A stretch of DNA of 64,000 nt from Apus apus. Its lineage: Eukaryota > Chordata > Aves > Apodiformes > Apodidae. A model generated the notes under the pieces. It was given only the letters and a program-made list of their open reading frames with translations. It made no database searches and was not told the origin of the DNA. The stretch is from NCBI RefSeq assembly GCF_020740795.1, contig NC_067284.1:101175440-101239439 (forward strand), in the 5' to 3' direction. Below, piece after piece: positions 24,721 to 37,496 of the stretch (its first letter is position 1; each line of letters starts with the position of its first letter). Position numbers and translations under genes: made by a program.

Positions 24721-27700
24721 GCTTCCCAGATAATGGTTTTTTGTGTGGCACCCCTAGGGATTTCTCCTTTTGATGGGATGGGGTAAGAACAAGAAAATAA
24801 TTAAGGACCAAAATGGTTTCAAATGGACTTCGCAAATTGCAGTATAAATTATTTTGGGTCTGCCGTCTTCTCATTCTGACAGCATAGCTAAATGGTAGTT
24901 TAAATTTCTTCTGCAGCCCTGTTTTAGCCCTGTTGCCAAATGTCCTGGTCTCAAAATGGTTGTCTGCAATTCAGTACAAAGTCAATGTTCGCAGGGCGTG
25001 AAGGAAGGTGAGTGTTGGAGAGAAGGAAAGGGGTAGGAGAAGTGGCTGCATTGCGTCATTACTATCATGGGAGGGGTAGAAGTGGCTGCATTGCGTCATT
25101 ACTGTCATGGGAGATTGCTGAAAAGAGAACAGAAGAGAAACGGTGGCTGAACAGATTAAAGGGAGACAAGGAAGGAACAGAACAAGGAGTGGTAATAGGA
25201 CTAGATGTGTGGTGATGTACTAGAAGTTGGCTGGCCCAAAGCAATTATACCTTTGATGTAAAGGCAGTGGCGTCACTGATTTAGCTTGTTTCATTGGAGA
25301 TTGTGGAGGGAACAATTACGGCTCTTTGTTAAGTGACAACTGAAACAAGCATGATGTCTGGCTAGAGACAAAACTGACTGCAAACTCATGAGCTGGGGAT
25401 TGCTTAGAGTGCTGTCTGTGAAAATGAGGTGGCTAGAGTATGCTGGAAAACAATGAAAAAGTCAAAGGAACACGTATAATGTGGCCCTTGTGTAAGGAAA
25501 AATACTTCCTACTGTGTTCTGGGAGACAGGACTTCATGTTTGCTGTGTAAAGAAAGAGGGTTGAATAAAAGTATCCCCAAGTGTATTATATAATTCCTTT
25601 CATAATGAAAAAAAAAAAATAAAGCTTTCAGGATCATCTCAAAATATTTGCTAAGCATTTGAGCTAAAATCAATGCAACACTGAAACGCAGGCATGCTAT
25701 AAATCTCAGAGGGAGTAAGTGTGGATGGAAGCTGAGAGAAAGCAATGTAAATGAGGATAAAAGTGGTGGGAGTTTGAAAGACAAGGAGAAAGAAAAGTTT
25801 AGAGACTCTTGAGAATACAATAAGTGCCAGGTAAACAAACAGCAAATACAGGAGAGAGAATTCTTGACAACCATGGGGAAATGGCTTATTTACGTGGACA
25901 TAATATCTCCATCAACGTGTTCCAGAAACTAATGATGTAATCAGTTACATAAAAACATTGCCACTGAAAGGCAGTAAAGCACATTTCATTTTTAAATGAA
26001 AAACTGAAATGGAGGAATTTGACAATTTTAATTTCACAGGTAAGGCAGAAAAGTATGTATTGTATCTGATTTGGAAGAAGAACACATTTTTCTATGTTCC
26101 AGAGTTTGACCACCAAGGCAAAGGGCATGGTGTTGGGTGATCCAACTCCTGGAAGCCCCACCAAGGTCTTCAGGCAGTCCTGTGCCAGTCCTGTCCCTTA
26201 ATGGTAACAGGGAAGACCCCTGAGGGGCTGGGGGTTTTGGCACTCCCCTTACCTTTCTGAAGTGTTTTGAAATCTACAAGCAGTTAAAAGTTTAAACACC
26301 AGGGACAATACTGACCAGGTTGTGATGAAGTTACTTTATTGTTATATAAATACCTGATTAAGTGTTATTAAGTGGGTCAATACTGTACTTAGCACATAAA
26401 AGTAAATTCTTCTTTTTAGTAGTAATATATATATTGTATTTTATTTAGAAATAAAAATATTTTTTACCTGAGATTACAAGTTTAAATTGCAAAGCATAAT
26501 TCCTGATGTATACAACAAGAAATGAAGCATGTGTTGGCCAAAGCCTGTGGCATATTAAGCAAACAAGAAGTTAGCACAGCCATTCTTATTCCACTTATAA
26601 TGCTTGCAAATATAAAATAACTAGTTTAATATTGCACAGATCTGGTAGTTTTGACTAGACAAATATTTAAGACAACATATAACTTATTTCTGTAGGGAAA
26701 AAAATAACACAACATTAATACTTCAATACAGTGAGCATATTGAAATTTTTCATCTTGTTCCTGATCAGCATATTAAAAAAATCACACATCTGGTTATGAG
26801 CCACTTTGATATAAAGGGCCCAGAATCAATCAAATCCATGACACCTAAATAATGCAACTCCATTTATGTAAAAAGGACTACTTTTGTGAGTGTGGATAAC
26901 AAGTTCTTATAACCCAACCTTGTTTGGGATAGAAAAGATTTTATAGTAATTTTTCTAGAATGTTCCAAATATTCTTGAAAGAACCCAGGTTTTACCACCA
27001 GGAACTCTAGTTTTTATGCTTTTATGCTGATTTTTTAATTTATTTTTTTTTCATATAAATTCGACTTAATTCAATGAGCAAATATATTCCCTTCAGTGTT
27101 ACAGTCCTCAAACTGTTCAGAGATTCTGACTTCTTGACTTTGCTGGTTCCTGGATCTCTGTTGTGACGAGTCTTAAGTCTCTTGTTTCACTGACAATCAG
27201 AATGGGAAGTATTCAATCTAGTAACAGTAGAAAATGATGAAAGTGGAAGAAACCTTCCATTTTTAATTTTTTTTTTTTTTGTCCTAGAAACTGAGGATAT
27301 TTGAAAAACAAATGGAAAATAGCTAATTTTTATGACTGCTACCTGTACACATTTTATACAGGAAACTACCTCCTCCTTTCCAGTTCAGAAATCTGTTTGA
27401 TTTTTTTTCTGTTACCTCATTTTAGCACAAGGAATGAAATTGCTTCTAAGTTTAAGATGTCTATTAGTCCTTAAGAAAAAAGTGTCACACATGAAAACAT
27501 CTGATGCCTATATAAAGTTCAAGACCTACCCTATCCAAATACACTTATTGCATGGAATAATTTTAGTACACAAACTTCTTTTTAACTGTCATTCTAGCCA
27601 CGGTAGTCAGAGCAATAAGAGGTTTGTGACACACACCGCAAAAAATTCTGTGGGCCAATTTCTGAAGTCACACACAAGCAGAACTCTCACTGCAATCAAG

Positions 27701-27891
27701 GCATGGCTGGACCCAGAAAAGGCTTTTCTCCAAGATTTTTTTTTTCCCCAAGCTTTTAAGTCTCTTATGCAAAACTAAGTCATAATCATGAGTGTGGTTC
27801 TCTTTGGCAACACTGCTTTTTGTAATAGCTTGAAATCACTGCTATAAAAATGCAGGTGGACAGGATGGCAAATGACTAGGAGTGATTGACA
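24041..27891. other. Intergenic region between VTA1 (5' end) and GJE1 (3' end)
   Basis: 3.9 kb: the left 0.7 kb is CpG island. The rest is AT-rich and holds a 40-bp tandem duplication at 25041-25114 and probably the GJE1 3' UTR (27891 down to roughly 26.3-27.0 kb). The GC-richer patch 26100-26250 is unassigned. Confidence 0.7.
25041..25114. repeat. 40-bp tandem duplication
   Basis: AGTGGCTGCATTGCGTCATT occurs at 25041 and 25081; the units match over about 34 bp with one difference (ACTATCATGG against ACTGTCATGG). Located about 1 kb upstream of VTA1. Confidence 0.88.
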
Positions 27892-28287
27892 TCACTGATT
27901 TTTAAAGAAACCAAGCCTTCTACATGAGATCTCAAAAATTTCAGCAACACACAAGACCACTGTAATCACAGTAAATGTGTACATTGCAATAAGAAAAATT
28001 GTCTTTTCAAAGTGCTCTGGCACCATGCACCGGCTGATGTTAAACTTTTTTTCAAGTGCTCCCACATCACACATGTAGATTGCATTCACTTTGAAACCAA
28101 AGAGCTGAATCTGAAGCCAAAAAGCCACAGCTTCAAGGATAATCCTTAAGAGTACAGAGAAGATGTAAAAGCCACTGTAGAATGACTTTTGGAGGATATT
28201 TTCCTGTTTGATGCTCTTACATGCAGCATAAAGGTGAAAAAATGCTCCAGGTACCAGCACAATCACCAGCTGTAATGCCCAGAATAC
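27892..28287 (-). CDS. GJE1: GJE1 exon 3 (connexin 23, C-terminal two thirds)
   Basis: Encodes residues 75-205, from VFWALQLVIVLVPGAFFHLY to RRLGFFKNQ and the stop. It covers transmembrane segments 2, 3 and 4 and the second extracellular loop. That loop has only two cysteines (C147 and C161) where ordinary connexins have three, and a possible N-glycosylation site NIS at 157-159. The cytoplasmic tail is extremely short, as in mammalian connexin 23. Acceptor cattgtag ends at 28288. Candidate poly(A) signals downstream on the minus strand (TTTATT on plus) lie at 27035-27041 and 26335-26340. Confidence 0.94.
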   Translation of the reverse strand, partial: VFWALQLVIVLVPGAFFHLYAACKSIKQENILQKSFYSGFYIFSVLLRIILEAVAFWLQIQLFGFKVNAIYMCDVGALEKKFNISRCMVPEHFEKTIFLIAMYTFTVITVVLCVAEIFEISCRRLGFFKNQ

Positions 28288-28666
28288 CTACAATGTAGCA
28301 AAAAACATTGTTGTCATGTCATTTACAACTGCATCCAGACAACTAAAACATGCACATATTGAACATTCTGCAAGTCTGGTTTTATATATCAAATGTATAA
28401 CCACTTAGATGAAAATAAAGGCAAAAACCACTATTGTGTTTTAATTTGAGTTCAGTTGGTTTCTGAAACATGAAGGTAGTTGTTAAGAAGAATGGAAAGG
28501 ACAACTCCATGTTTAGTCACAGATTAAAGGTTATTGAAAATAAAATGTTAATGAAAAAGCTAAGCGATAATTAACCCAGTGAGTTACTAGTTCTTATATG
28601 AACAAATAACTTTTGCAGTTTATTTTCTTAACATTGGATTTCTACAATTAAAAAAAATACAATTAC
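28288..28666 (-). other. GJE1: GJE1 intron 2
   Basis: 379 bp, GT-AG, AT-rich, nothing else seen. Confidence 0.9.
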
Positions 28667-28849
28667 CTGAGGAGTTATAGGCCTGAACTGGTTGTAACAG
28701 AAAAGATTAACCTCTCTCTTGTCTGGGTCACAGCTGAAATGCAAAGCCTCGTTTCCATAAACAGCAAAGCCCAAAACGCCAAGGAAAAACATACGGACTG
28801 AGCCAAAGAAAAGAGTGTGGAATTGGCCAATTACCGTTGGTGGCCTGAG
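28667..28849 (-). CDS. GJE1: GJE1 exon 2
   Basis: Encodes residues 14-74, LRPPTVIGQFHTLFFGSVRM through NQFRPITPQ: the rest of the N-terminal helix, transmembrane segment 1 and the first extracellular loop. The loop has two cysteines (C53 and C64) instead of the usual three, the hallmark of connexin 23. Acceptor tttgcag ends at 28850 and donor GTAATT starts at 28666. 183 nt, phase 0 at both ends. Confidence 0.95.
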
Positions 28850-29465
28850 CTGCAAATTACAGGGTTATTCAACATGAAAACAAAAATGAACAGCGTTATT
28901 ATTGGAGACCTACTTCTCTTTTTCATTATCCAAACTATTTATTTTATCCTACTTGTTTAAAAAAGGAGTTTGCCTCCTAAGGCTGCAGTAGCTTTCTAAT
29001 AAAATAATGGCTTAGAACGCTTTGTTGTTGCTACTAAGTTTATAGGATCATTTATTTGTCTAGCAGTTATCAGTTAATTTGTTTCACCGCCTTTATCTGC
29101 GTTCTGCTGTTGCAGAACACACCAGACCGAGCTGAACGCTTCCACCGAAAGTCCTCTTCCTTTGCTATTGTGTCGATGTATGTGATGTCAGGTGATGCCA
29201 AAATCAGGACGGCCGTCCCATCAGCAGACTTAACCATAGTTATTATTGCAAATTACATTTCAGCTTCCCCAAAGAGGCATTTCTAGCACCCTGGCAGGCC
29301 TGTTGGGGTGGGCTTCGGGTCCCGCCCGGGAAGCCCTGCCGCTGAAGGACATCCAGCACAGCTGCTCGGTGCTGGGGAACAGGGGACACGACGCGGCCCC
29401 CTCAGTTTTGGGGCTGGATCCCCGGCTCGCCCCTCCAGCCCCCTGGTTCGCCGCCGCGTACTCAC
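28850..29465 (-). other. GJE1: GJE1 intron 1
   Basis: 616 bp, GT-AG. The part next to exon 1 (29290-29465) is GC-rich and belongs to the CpG island. Confidence 0.88.
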
Positions 29466-29880
29466 ACATCCCTCCGAGAAGCTCCGCATGTAGTTGGGGG
29501 ACATGTCTAGGGAAGGTGCCCTGCGGGCGGCGGCTGCAGCCAACCCCCGGCCCTCGGCTCGCTCCGCCCTTTCCCCCGGGCGGCCCCGGCTCTGGGCAGG
29601 GAGCGGGCGCAGCGGGAGTGGGGGCAGCCGGTAATCCCCGGCCAGCCCCGTCAGCAGCACCGGCCGCCACCGCCGGGTGTTCCCCCGCCCCGCTGCCCTA
29701 GGCCGGCCTTCCACCCCGCGTCGGGGTGCCCGCAGCCCGGGCCCGGCGGCGGGGCTTCCCCGGGCTGCCTCTACCCCGCCCCGGTCTAGGTCCCGGTCCC
29801 GGCCTCGGCAGAGCTACGCAGCAGTCGCAGCCCCAAAGCGGCATTCTCGGGACTGCCGGGACCCCGAGAACTGGGGCGAA
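29290..29880 (-). promoter_or_regulatory. CpG island / GJE1 promoter region
   Basis: About 0.6 kb of GC-rich, CpG-dense sequence centred just upstream of the GJE1 start at 29504. GC boxes such as 'cccgccccggtc' near 29776 are present; no TATA box was identified. The exact start site cannot be read from sequence. Confidence 0.65.
29466..29504 (-). CDS. GJE1: GJE1 exon 1 (13 codons, start of connexin 23)
   Basis: The short first coding exon gives MSPNYMRSFSEGC, matching the human start MSLNYIKNFYEGC as I recall it. The ATG is at 29504-29502 and the exon ends with TGT in phase 0, followed by donor GTGAGT at 29465. With exons 2 and 3 it makes a 205-residue connexin, the same length as human GJE1. 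Connexin 23 forms unusual gap-junction proteins and is known from the vertebrate lens; human function is debated. The exon sits in a CpG island of about 0.55 kb that probably contains the promoter. The complete open frame argues that the gene is functional here. Confidence 0.93.
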
Positions 29881-30944
29881 GCAGCAGCCTCCTGAGCTTG
29901 TTGACACGTTCCATGTACACCATCCTGAGCTTAAATGTACTTTTAACTAAGTCCATTAAAAAGGAAGGATGCAACCCTACTTGGAAGCTGCAGGTACAAC
30001 GTTCTGAGTACAAAGGAAGAACAAGCGAATTAAATAATATTAAAGCCTCCAATTATTTGTCATGCCATTACATATGCAGAGTTGAAAGAGCTCCAGAAGA
30101 GCTGTGCATGTACCAGGCACTGCTGGTGGTGAAAGCTGTGCAGTGAAATGCAGGGACACACCCACGATGCTAGTTTGAACCTAGCAGGAGTTTAATGAGA
30201 AGGTGGAGAGAGAAAGGATGGAGATGGGAAACCAGAGGATAGGAAGATGGATTTTGTCATTCAGTTGCTTGTTCAACTGAAGCTTATTCAGCGTTCTGAA
30301 GAGGGTGCACAGGAAAGTGAAATCTATCCACCCAATCCAAAAGGGGCATTTACTTTTTTGCCTCTAAACTCACAAGAGCCTCACATGTGATTGACTGCAG
30401 TGTGACTTTAAACTGATGTAACAAAACGTGTTACCCCTTCTGTGATGTCTTCACAGGCATGGAAATACAGGCATATGGAAAGATGGGAATCAGGGTTCTT
30501 TTTTACATTTGGATTACACTGCTGTGGCTCTGAAAGATACCACAATGACTATTAATGGCATGGTTAGAATAATTGTTGTGAGATGCCAGAACACCCTTTG
30601 AAAGGGAACTTGCCCTGCATCTGCTGAAGTAACAAGATTATATGAAGGTAAAAAGTGCTTCAGTGTGTGTTATTTGCTACAGCTCCCTTTTCAGGCAGTT
30701 AATTAAATGCCTGACTCCTGAAGTTTTGTAAAAGGTGTTGTATTGGTAGCACTGAGACTGGGTTTCTAAACTTTTTTTAATGCAACCTGCTGCTCCACTG
30801 CATAGAGAGAATGCTGAGGTTTGTACATATTGAATGAACTAAATGCTTTAGTATCTTGCAGTGGTGTGTGATCTGCAATAAAATACTGTAGTTCTAAGGG
30901 TGTGTGACTAACCTTCATAAAAATGCAATCTGATTACAAGGATG

Positions 30945-31473
30945 GCCAGGAGGTCAAAGGACCTCTCTACTCTGCACTTGTGAGACCCCACCTGGAGTGC
31001 TATTGGAATGAGCCTAGAGGAGGGCCACAAAGATGACTGGAGGGCTAGAGCACCTCTCCTATGAACACAGGCTGAAACAGTTGGGGTTGTTCAGCCTGGA
31101 GAAGAGGAGGCTCTGGGGAGACATTATAGCAGCCTTCCTTCAGTACCTGAAGAGGCTACAGAAAGGCTGGGGAGGGACTTTTTTCAAGGGCTTGTAGTGA
31201 GAGGACAAAGGGTAATGGATCAGAACTGGAAGAGGGTAGATTTAGGTTAGACATTAGGAGGGAATTCTTCACTATGAGGGTGATGAGACACTGGCACAAG
31301 TTGTCCAGGGAAGTTGTGGAAGCTCCATCCCTGGAAGTGTTCAAGGCTGGGTTGACTGGGCCTCTGAGCAACCTGATCTTGTGGGAGGTGTCCCTGCCAA
31401 TGCAGGGTGATTGGAACTAGATGATCTTTAAGGTTGTTTCTAATGATAGTTGTTCTATGATTCTGTGATTCTG
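30945..31473 (+). mobile_element. CR1 LINE 3' fragment, young-looking
   Basis: Runs from 'gaccccacctggagtgct' through 'cagcctggagaagaggaggc', 'tccatccctggaagtgttca' and 'gccaatgcagggtgattgga' to the terminal 'ttctatgattctgtgattct'. 5' truncated. It is very similar to the reverse complement of 40754-41290, with a small internal deletion near 31000 relative to that copy. Confidence 0.9.
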
Positions 31474-31507
31474 CTCATGATACATATGGAGAATAATTGC
31501 AAGATGG

Positions 31508-32256
31508 TGTCCTGGTTTGATTCAAGATGAAGCCAATTTTTCTTTTACTAATTATTTTTCTTCAGTGAACTGTCTTTTTAAGGGGCACACATTTTTTTCC
31601 AGCTAGTGGACTGATAACATTTGAATGTTTATATCACTGCTGAGAGGCCAAGGACACTTTGCTCTGCTTATTGAATCTACTGCTTCTAAAGCAAGAGAAG
31701 ACCATTATCTGCTACCCTCCCGTAGGGAGGAGCAGGCTAGATGGACATCAAAATTGGCCAGAGATATTGTATTCCATATATCTATGTAAGACTCGTTATA
31801 AATTCAGGGATCACAGAAGTCAACTCTCTTTTTCCTTATCTTCCATTCCTGGCTGGTGTCCAGGGAGGACTGCACCTATCTATCACCATTGATCCCCAGG
31901 CCCATGCATTCCTGACCCTCACAACTCTCCCCTCAGCTCCTGTCTACTCTGCCGCTCTCTCTGGCAGCTCCAGGACATTTTGGAACTGTTCACAGCTAAA
32001 GGAGAATGCTGTGGGAGTTGCTTGGATAGGGGAGTGGGGAGGGAAGTGACAGGGATTTGCACATTCCTGCACATACTTGTGTAAAATTGTATTTTCTTTT
32101 CATCAATATTTCAGTAAAGCTGTCTAGTTTAGTTTTCAATTCAGAAAGTTTCTCTCCTTGTTCCCTCTCTTCTTTTTCCACTTGTGTGGGAGGGGGAGGG
32201 GATCGAGAGCATTGTTGTCACTGGTTTAATCGCCAATCCCAAGTCAAACCATGACA
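31508..32256 (+). mobile_element. Solo LTR of an ERVL-like endogenous retrovirus
   Basis: A 749-bp block begins TGTCCTGGTTTGA and ends CAAACCATGACA, giving TG...CA termini. Its order of motifs follows the common avian ERVL LTR: TGTCCTGGTTT start, 'gaggccaaggacactttgct' about 140 bp in, 'ttggccagagatattgtatt' followed by a TATAAA at 31797-31802, then 'tgtgggagggggaggggatc' near the 3' end. The five bases before (GATGG) and after (CATGG) match at four positions, consistent with a mutated 5-bp target duplication. No gag, pol or env is adjacent, so it is a recombined solo LTR. Family assignment is from memory. Confidence 0.8.
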
Positions 32257-35200
32257 CATGGAAACTTGAATTTCTTTCCTGTGATGCTAAAAGAAGAGTT
32301 AGCTGACAATGCTCTGCCTTAGTTCTGGGAACACATAAGTAATACAGCTGCATTGAAATAAAAAATGAATTCTAGAGGGGTTGTCAAATAAACTCAATGC
32401 AAACCCCATGGGAGTCTGCACTCATATGCCACTGAACATGATGAATGGGCCCACAATAAAACTGTTGGTTTCTTTGAAGTGGCTCAATACGTGCCATGTG
32501 AGCTGAAGCAGGGGAAGCCCATTATCTTTGCACTAGGAGGAACTAATAGCAGTGTTTTTTCTTTTGTCATGTGTGTTCAATAATGTGCTTCTTAACACTG
32601 CAATAAGAGTACTTCTTGAGATGGGTGTAGAGAAGCTGGCATTGTGTAGTCCATTTGAATGCAGTCTGCTAAGGCAACTCAAGCCCTTACTTGGGACTTT
32701 ATTGACAGAAAATAATTTGTTTCAGATCTGCAGGAATGACTGTCTCTTGGTTATCTACAATGCACAAATGAGATAGAAGATGTTTTTATCACACTTGTTT
32801 CTAAGTGAGTCCTAAGCCTGGATTTCAGCTTAAGGTTGCAACTCAGTAGTATGCTCTTTAACCTTTTAATGAGTGAAAGTCCTACTGAATAACTGCAGTT
32901 AATCAAATGGAAACTAAATGCATGCATGAAGCTGCACTTGTGATTAGAATGATGAACTGTGTGTTTAACACTAGTCACCCAGTTAATTGCTTTAGTGTGT
33001 CTAAACGGGATGACACCTATTATGCTTGTGCCATAAAAAAAAGGCTCAGTGAAAAAATGGCACCATGGAAGTGGCACAAAATGAAAAGTCACAAGAAGTG
33101 AACTGGTATCAGTAAGATAAGATTTTGCATGGCAAAAGAGAGCTTGCATGTCTAAATCGTGAAGAACAGCATCTTCTGCCAGCTTCCCAGCTTTGCCTAG
33201 TGCTGGAAGCAGCTGAATTTCCCTTTTGGTTTGCAGAGTTCCCCGCATTGACACTTAGGCCCTGTGGAGGCCTCTGCTAGCTGCAGCCTGGTGTTTGTAC
33301 TGCAGTTTGGACCTGAGACAGAGGTTGCCTCACCTTCAGCTGTGGCAGGAGGCTTAGGAGGCAGGTGGCTTCCTCAAGATCCTCCTGACTGACTGCTGGT
33401 TAATGTTCAGCCTGAAGAGTGGCGGGCAAGATGCAAAGTCTGGAGTTGAGAAGAATGGACTAAAGAAAGTCTGGGTTTATTGTAGATGGTTATGAGCTCA
33501 GCCGTGGTGCTCAGTCCGGGGAGAGGTGTGTCATGCATAAACCTTCTTAATAACTTTTTTTTTTTTTTAATTAATGCAAAGCCTGTTTAATCTAAAAAGT
33601 GTATTTTGAAAAATTAAGAAATAGACATGATGGATCACTCTCTAGCTTTCTTTTCTACCATCACTGTGTCCAGTCATACAGGTTTAATGAAGAGGAATCT
33701 CCATATTGGTTTTCATTGCACATTTGCCAGGCCTGGAAGACCACAAACTACTCCTGCTTGCAGCCCAGTGCTCCAAGGACATAGTGTTGCTGGCAGACAA
33801 GGCTCAACTCCAGCCACAGAGTCTAGCTCCTTATTCTGTTACATGGAGTCTTGAAGGGGAAAGGGCTTCATGGTACACATCTGACATCTTTTCTGTTTGT
33901 TAGCTACTTCTTAGAGTTTATCTGTGAGCAGCCATAGCTGAACTCAGCATTTCTCTTTTGAACATATCTAGTTTGCTAGCTTATGCCATTTGTGACATTC
34001 TCTACATAAGCCCACAATTCTTCCTTTTAGAGTAATTCTTCTCATATCCGTTTCTCCCAGGGAATACACTGGTATTGCCTATGAGATTATTAACTTTCAG
34101 TGCTATTATAACTATTAAAAGAGTCACAGAGGTTTGATGTTGAGTTGTTTCACCTTAGAGTTTGAGGTCTGGGTTTAGAGGTGTAGCCTTGGAAGACAAA
34201 AGTTTGTCCATCTTCAAGGCTCTACAACATGGAATGTTTCATACCCAGGTAGAGAGCCCTTGTCTCCATCCCTTCTTTTTTCCAGTTCTGGCTACTCTTC
34301 CCAGCTAATTTTTGGGCCCACTTCTAGTGACCCACACAGTAGCAAACCCTGTTGTCTGTTCTGAAACCTTGGGTTAGAGGAGGAGATTTATTTCTATAAC
34401 CTCTTGTCCTTAGAATAGAGTTCCTGACTCAAGAAGCTGAGAAGTAATGGAGGTTTCTTCCAAAGAAAAATGTCCACCAAATTAAGAAAGCCTGTATTCA
34501 AGTAACAACAAGAAGACATGACTTGCTTAAGGTTATTGTTCCTCTGACTCTCAGGGAGAAGTCACTCACTGCTGTAATGCCGGTCTGCTTTTTCCAGCTG
34601 TGTCTGCTGGTCTAATGCATGATACTACAAACATTTATCTAAGGTTTGGTTTCTAATCCTCAGTGGTTTAAAATCAAATAGTATTTATTCCTTCTTTACT
34701 GCCTTGTTCCTTCTTAATGCATGACTGATGATCAGGCTTTCAAACATGATTCCTTCCAGGGTTTCATTTGAACACAGTTTGCATTTAGTTTGCAAGCATG
34801 CATACTTAATGCAAGGCTAGTTACTGCAAGAAGTTTTGGTGGCAGATATGCCTGGCCCTGCATGAGACTACACAAAGTCTGTTGTGATGTGCAAACCTGG
34901 AATTAGCCCTGGGAACACCAAGTGCCTTGAATTACATAAACACCTGAAAGAAGCCTTTTTCCCTGTTGGAAGCAATTCTCGGCAGAAGGTGTTTGTGAGA
35001 TGCGTGGAATTCCTCATTCCTGCAGGAACTGATTTTGCATCCCTACATTTGGGAATTACTGATGAAGCAGATTTTTCTCCCACCTTTCCAAGCTGTTGCA
35101 TTCCCTGCCCTGTGGTGTTGCACTCCCAGATATGCTCCATCTGCACTAGCTGATTTCAGCCTATGCAGAGTTTCTTTCCCACTAAGGGGACTTACCTGGG

Positions 35201-37489
35201 GCACTCTCTCCTTTGCTCTTGTGCTAAGTCCTATGTGACAGCTGCATGATGAGATTGTCTCCAGACTATAATCTGATATAGCATCCAAAGACTCAGATGG
35301 GTTCTTTTGTTTGAAAAGAGAATGATTAATAGTTTGTATGTGGGGATCTGAATTCTGACTGGTTTATGTCAGGATATGTGGATCTTTTCCTTCTCCTTTT
35401 TGTCTCTGCAGGAAGTTGTATTCATGTGTTTTTTTTCTAGTATATTCCCTTGTGTTTACACAGACATCTCTTGAATGACATTAGAAGCATAACCTAACTT
35501 TTTGTTTCCTTTGAGCTGGAGACACTCACAGTCTCCAAAGCTTATTTTCTTGCTGTTACGAGTTCTGAAAATATAGAACAGGTAAAATCAAGTAATGAAA
35601 AAAGTCAGGAACATAAATTCCCACTGCATGTATTCCTAATTCCTTGACCTTAGGTATTCTATCCTTTAGACTAAAGGACAGGTAAAAATTATTAAGATGG
35701 AATAAATTTCCCTGGACAACAGCAGTAGAAGTGGTGGTATTGTGAAACAAAAAACAAGTGATCTCACCTTTTTCCATGCAAACCTCATGAAGTTTATGCC
35801 AATATAAGTTTTTAAAGTGTTCTCCTGTTGATATGCATGCAAAAAGACTCAGCTTCTTAATGTCTCAGGTAAATCAGTATTAAAGACATATTGACTTTAT
35901 TCTCCCAATGGGAATAATATTGATTCTTCACACATTAACCCATTTTAAAATAAATTAGTGAAAGGGCCATGCTTGGAAATTGCAGTGTTAAAGACACATA
36001 CTGGGTCCAACCATCGGAAACAAAAAAGACTGATTCAGACTGCTTGCAGAAACCTGGTATTGATGGTCTTAGAAAAATTTGTGTATACTCAGCAAAGTTG
36101 AGGTTACCTGCAATTGTGATAAATATCCAAGCTGACAGTAAGGCTGCCTCAGAGGGAGTGTAGTTCAATGTAACACTGTGTGGAGGAAACTTGATCAGTA
36201 ACAAGAATCACTTCCAGAGGAGCTCTGTGGCGATTCCTATCAGGTGCCTCAGGAGAAAGGTCAAGTCTCTAGCCTGATTGTTTCTGAGGACTAGCACTGG
36301 CTGGGTTTCCTGATAAACTAAGCATTATATGAATCAGTAATATACACAAATGTAATACGATTATAAATTCAGGGAAATGAGAAGAGTCACAAAGATCAAT
36401 CAATAGATACAGAGCGGTGTAACTTTTAGGAAGCATTTTTGTTTGTTTGTTTGACAATCTTAGTATAAGGTTATTTAAGATAAACGACTGATGTCTTTTA
36501 AATTTAATTCCTACACTGGACAGCATGCCATGGAAAGGCTATTTATTACTGTACATGTGACATCCCTTGCTTCTGGTATTTCAGTGGTGAAACTCTTTCT
36601 CCGACTTCAGTAAGTCCACCATGCATTAATTTCTTTTCTCCATACAGCTGTTATAAACCTATAAGGCTTCAGGAGAATCATTTCAATAATGTGAACAGGC
36701 TCATGCATCTTCCTTTCTTGAGAAGAGTAAGTGAAATTATCAGTCTGCAGAGAATGTTACTGGCAAAGGCTGTTATTCCTCTGCCTTAGCTTTTTTGCAC
36801 TGCTACCTATGTTCATGTGTTCTGCTGGAAACAGATAAACGTGTTTGGAAAGCCTATGCATGTGCAGACAAAAGAGAGTAAAAAATGGTACTACACTGAA
36901 AAACAAGAACCACTAGGGGCAAATGCTACATTTTGATGAGGCAAAAATTCTTTATTGTCCACTGTGTTATACCATCTGCATAGTGAGTCGTGGATAAAAC
37001 ACATCACCTGTCACCATTTCCATAGTCGAGACTAATGTGAAATGCAACTTCACAGATTAAACCATGATGTTTTTTGGTAGGTTCTATTCAGAACTCACAG
37101 CTGGATGACAGAAATAAAATCTCTTCAACTCCAAGACTCTTGCTTCCCGTCACTCCGTATTTCAAACCGTCGTGGTTTCACCTGGGTAAGACGCTGAAGG
37201 ACGGGTTTCCTGGAGGCGATCCCGCCTTCTGCCCGACGTGGCGGGCAGCTCTCCGGTTTGCCGGGCAGGCAGTCCCGGGGGGTGCTGCTCCCGGAGGGCA
37301 AGGGAGGAAGGAGAGGTGCCCTCCCTCCCCTCCTTGTCGTCCCCACCGCGCTCAGCGGCTGGAACCCCGCGGGACGGCTCCGCGCTCCTCGTCTCCTCTC
37401 TGCGCAAGATCCACCTCGGAGTCTCGGGTCTGGGAAGAGGCAGAAGCGCTCGCAGGACGAGAGGCGGGGCGGCTCCTCCCCGCAGCAGG

Positions 37490-37496
37490 TATAAAT
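37490..37496 (+). promoter_or_regulatory. TATA box of the NMBR promoter
   Basis: TATAAAT in a GC-rich context, preceded by a GC box 15-30 bp upstream. It is oriented with NMBR and 530 bp before its ATG. Inferred, no transcript evidence. Confidence 0.6.

Noticed and set aside
27434-27778. 114-codon plus-strand frame
   Set aside because: Lies in the probable GJE1 3' UTR, has no recognisable domain and is compositionally random.
29246-29701. Open frame of 151 codons across GJE1 exon 1 on the plus strand
   Set aside because: Antisense to the supported GJE1 exon and GC-driven.
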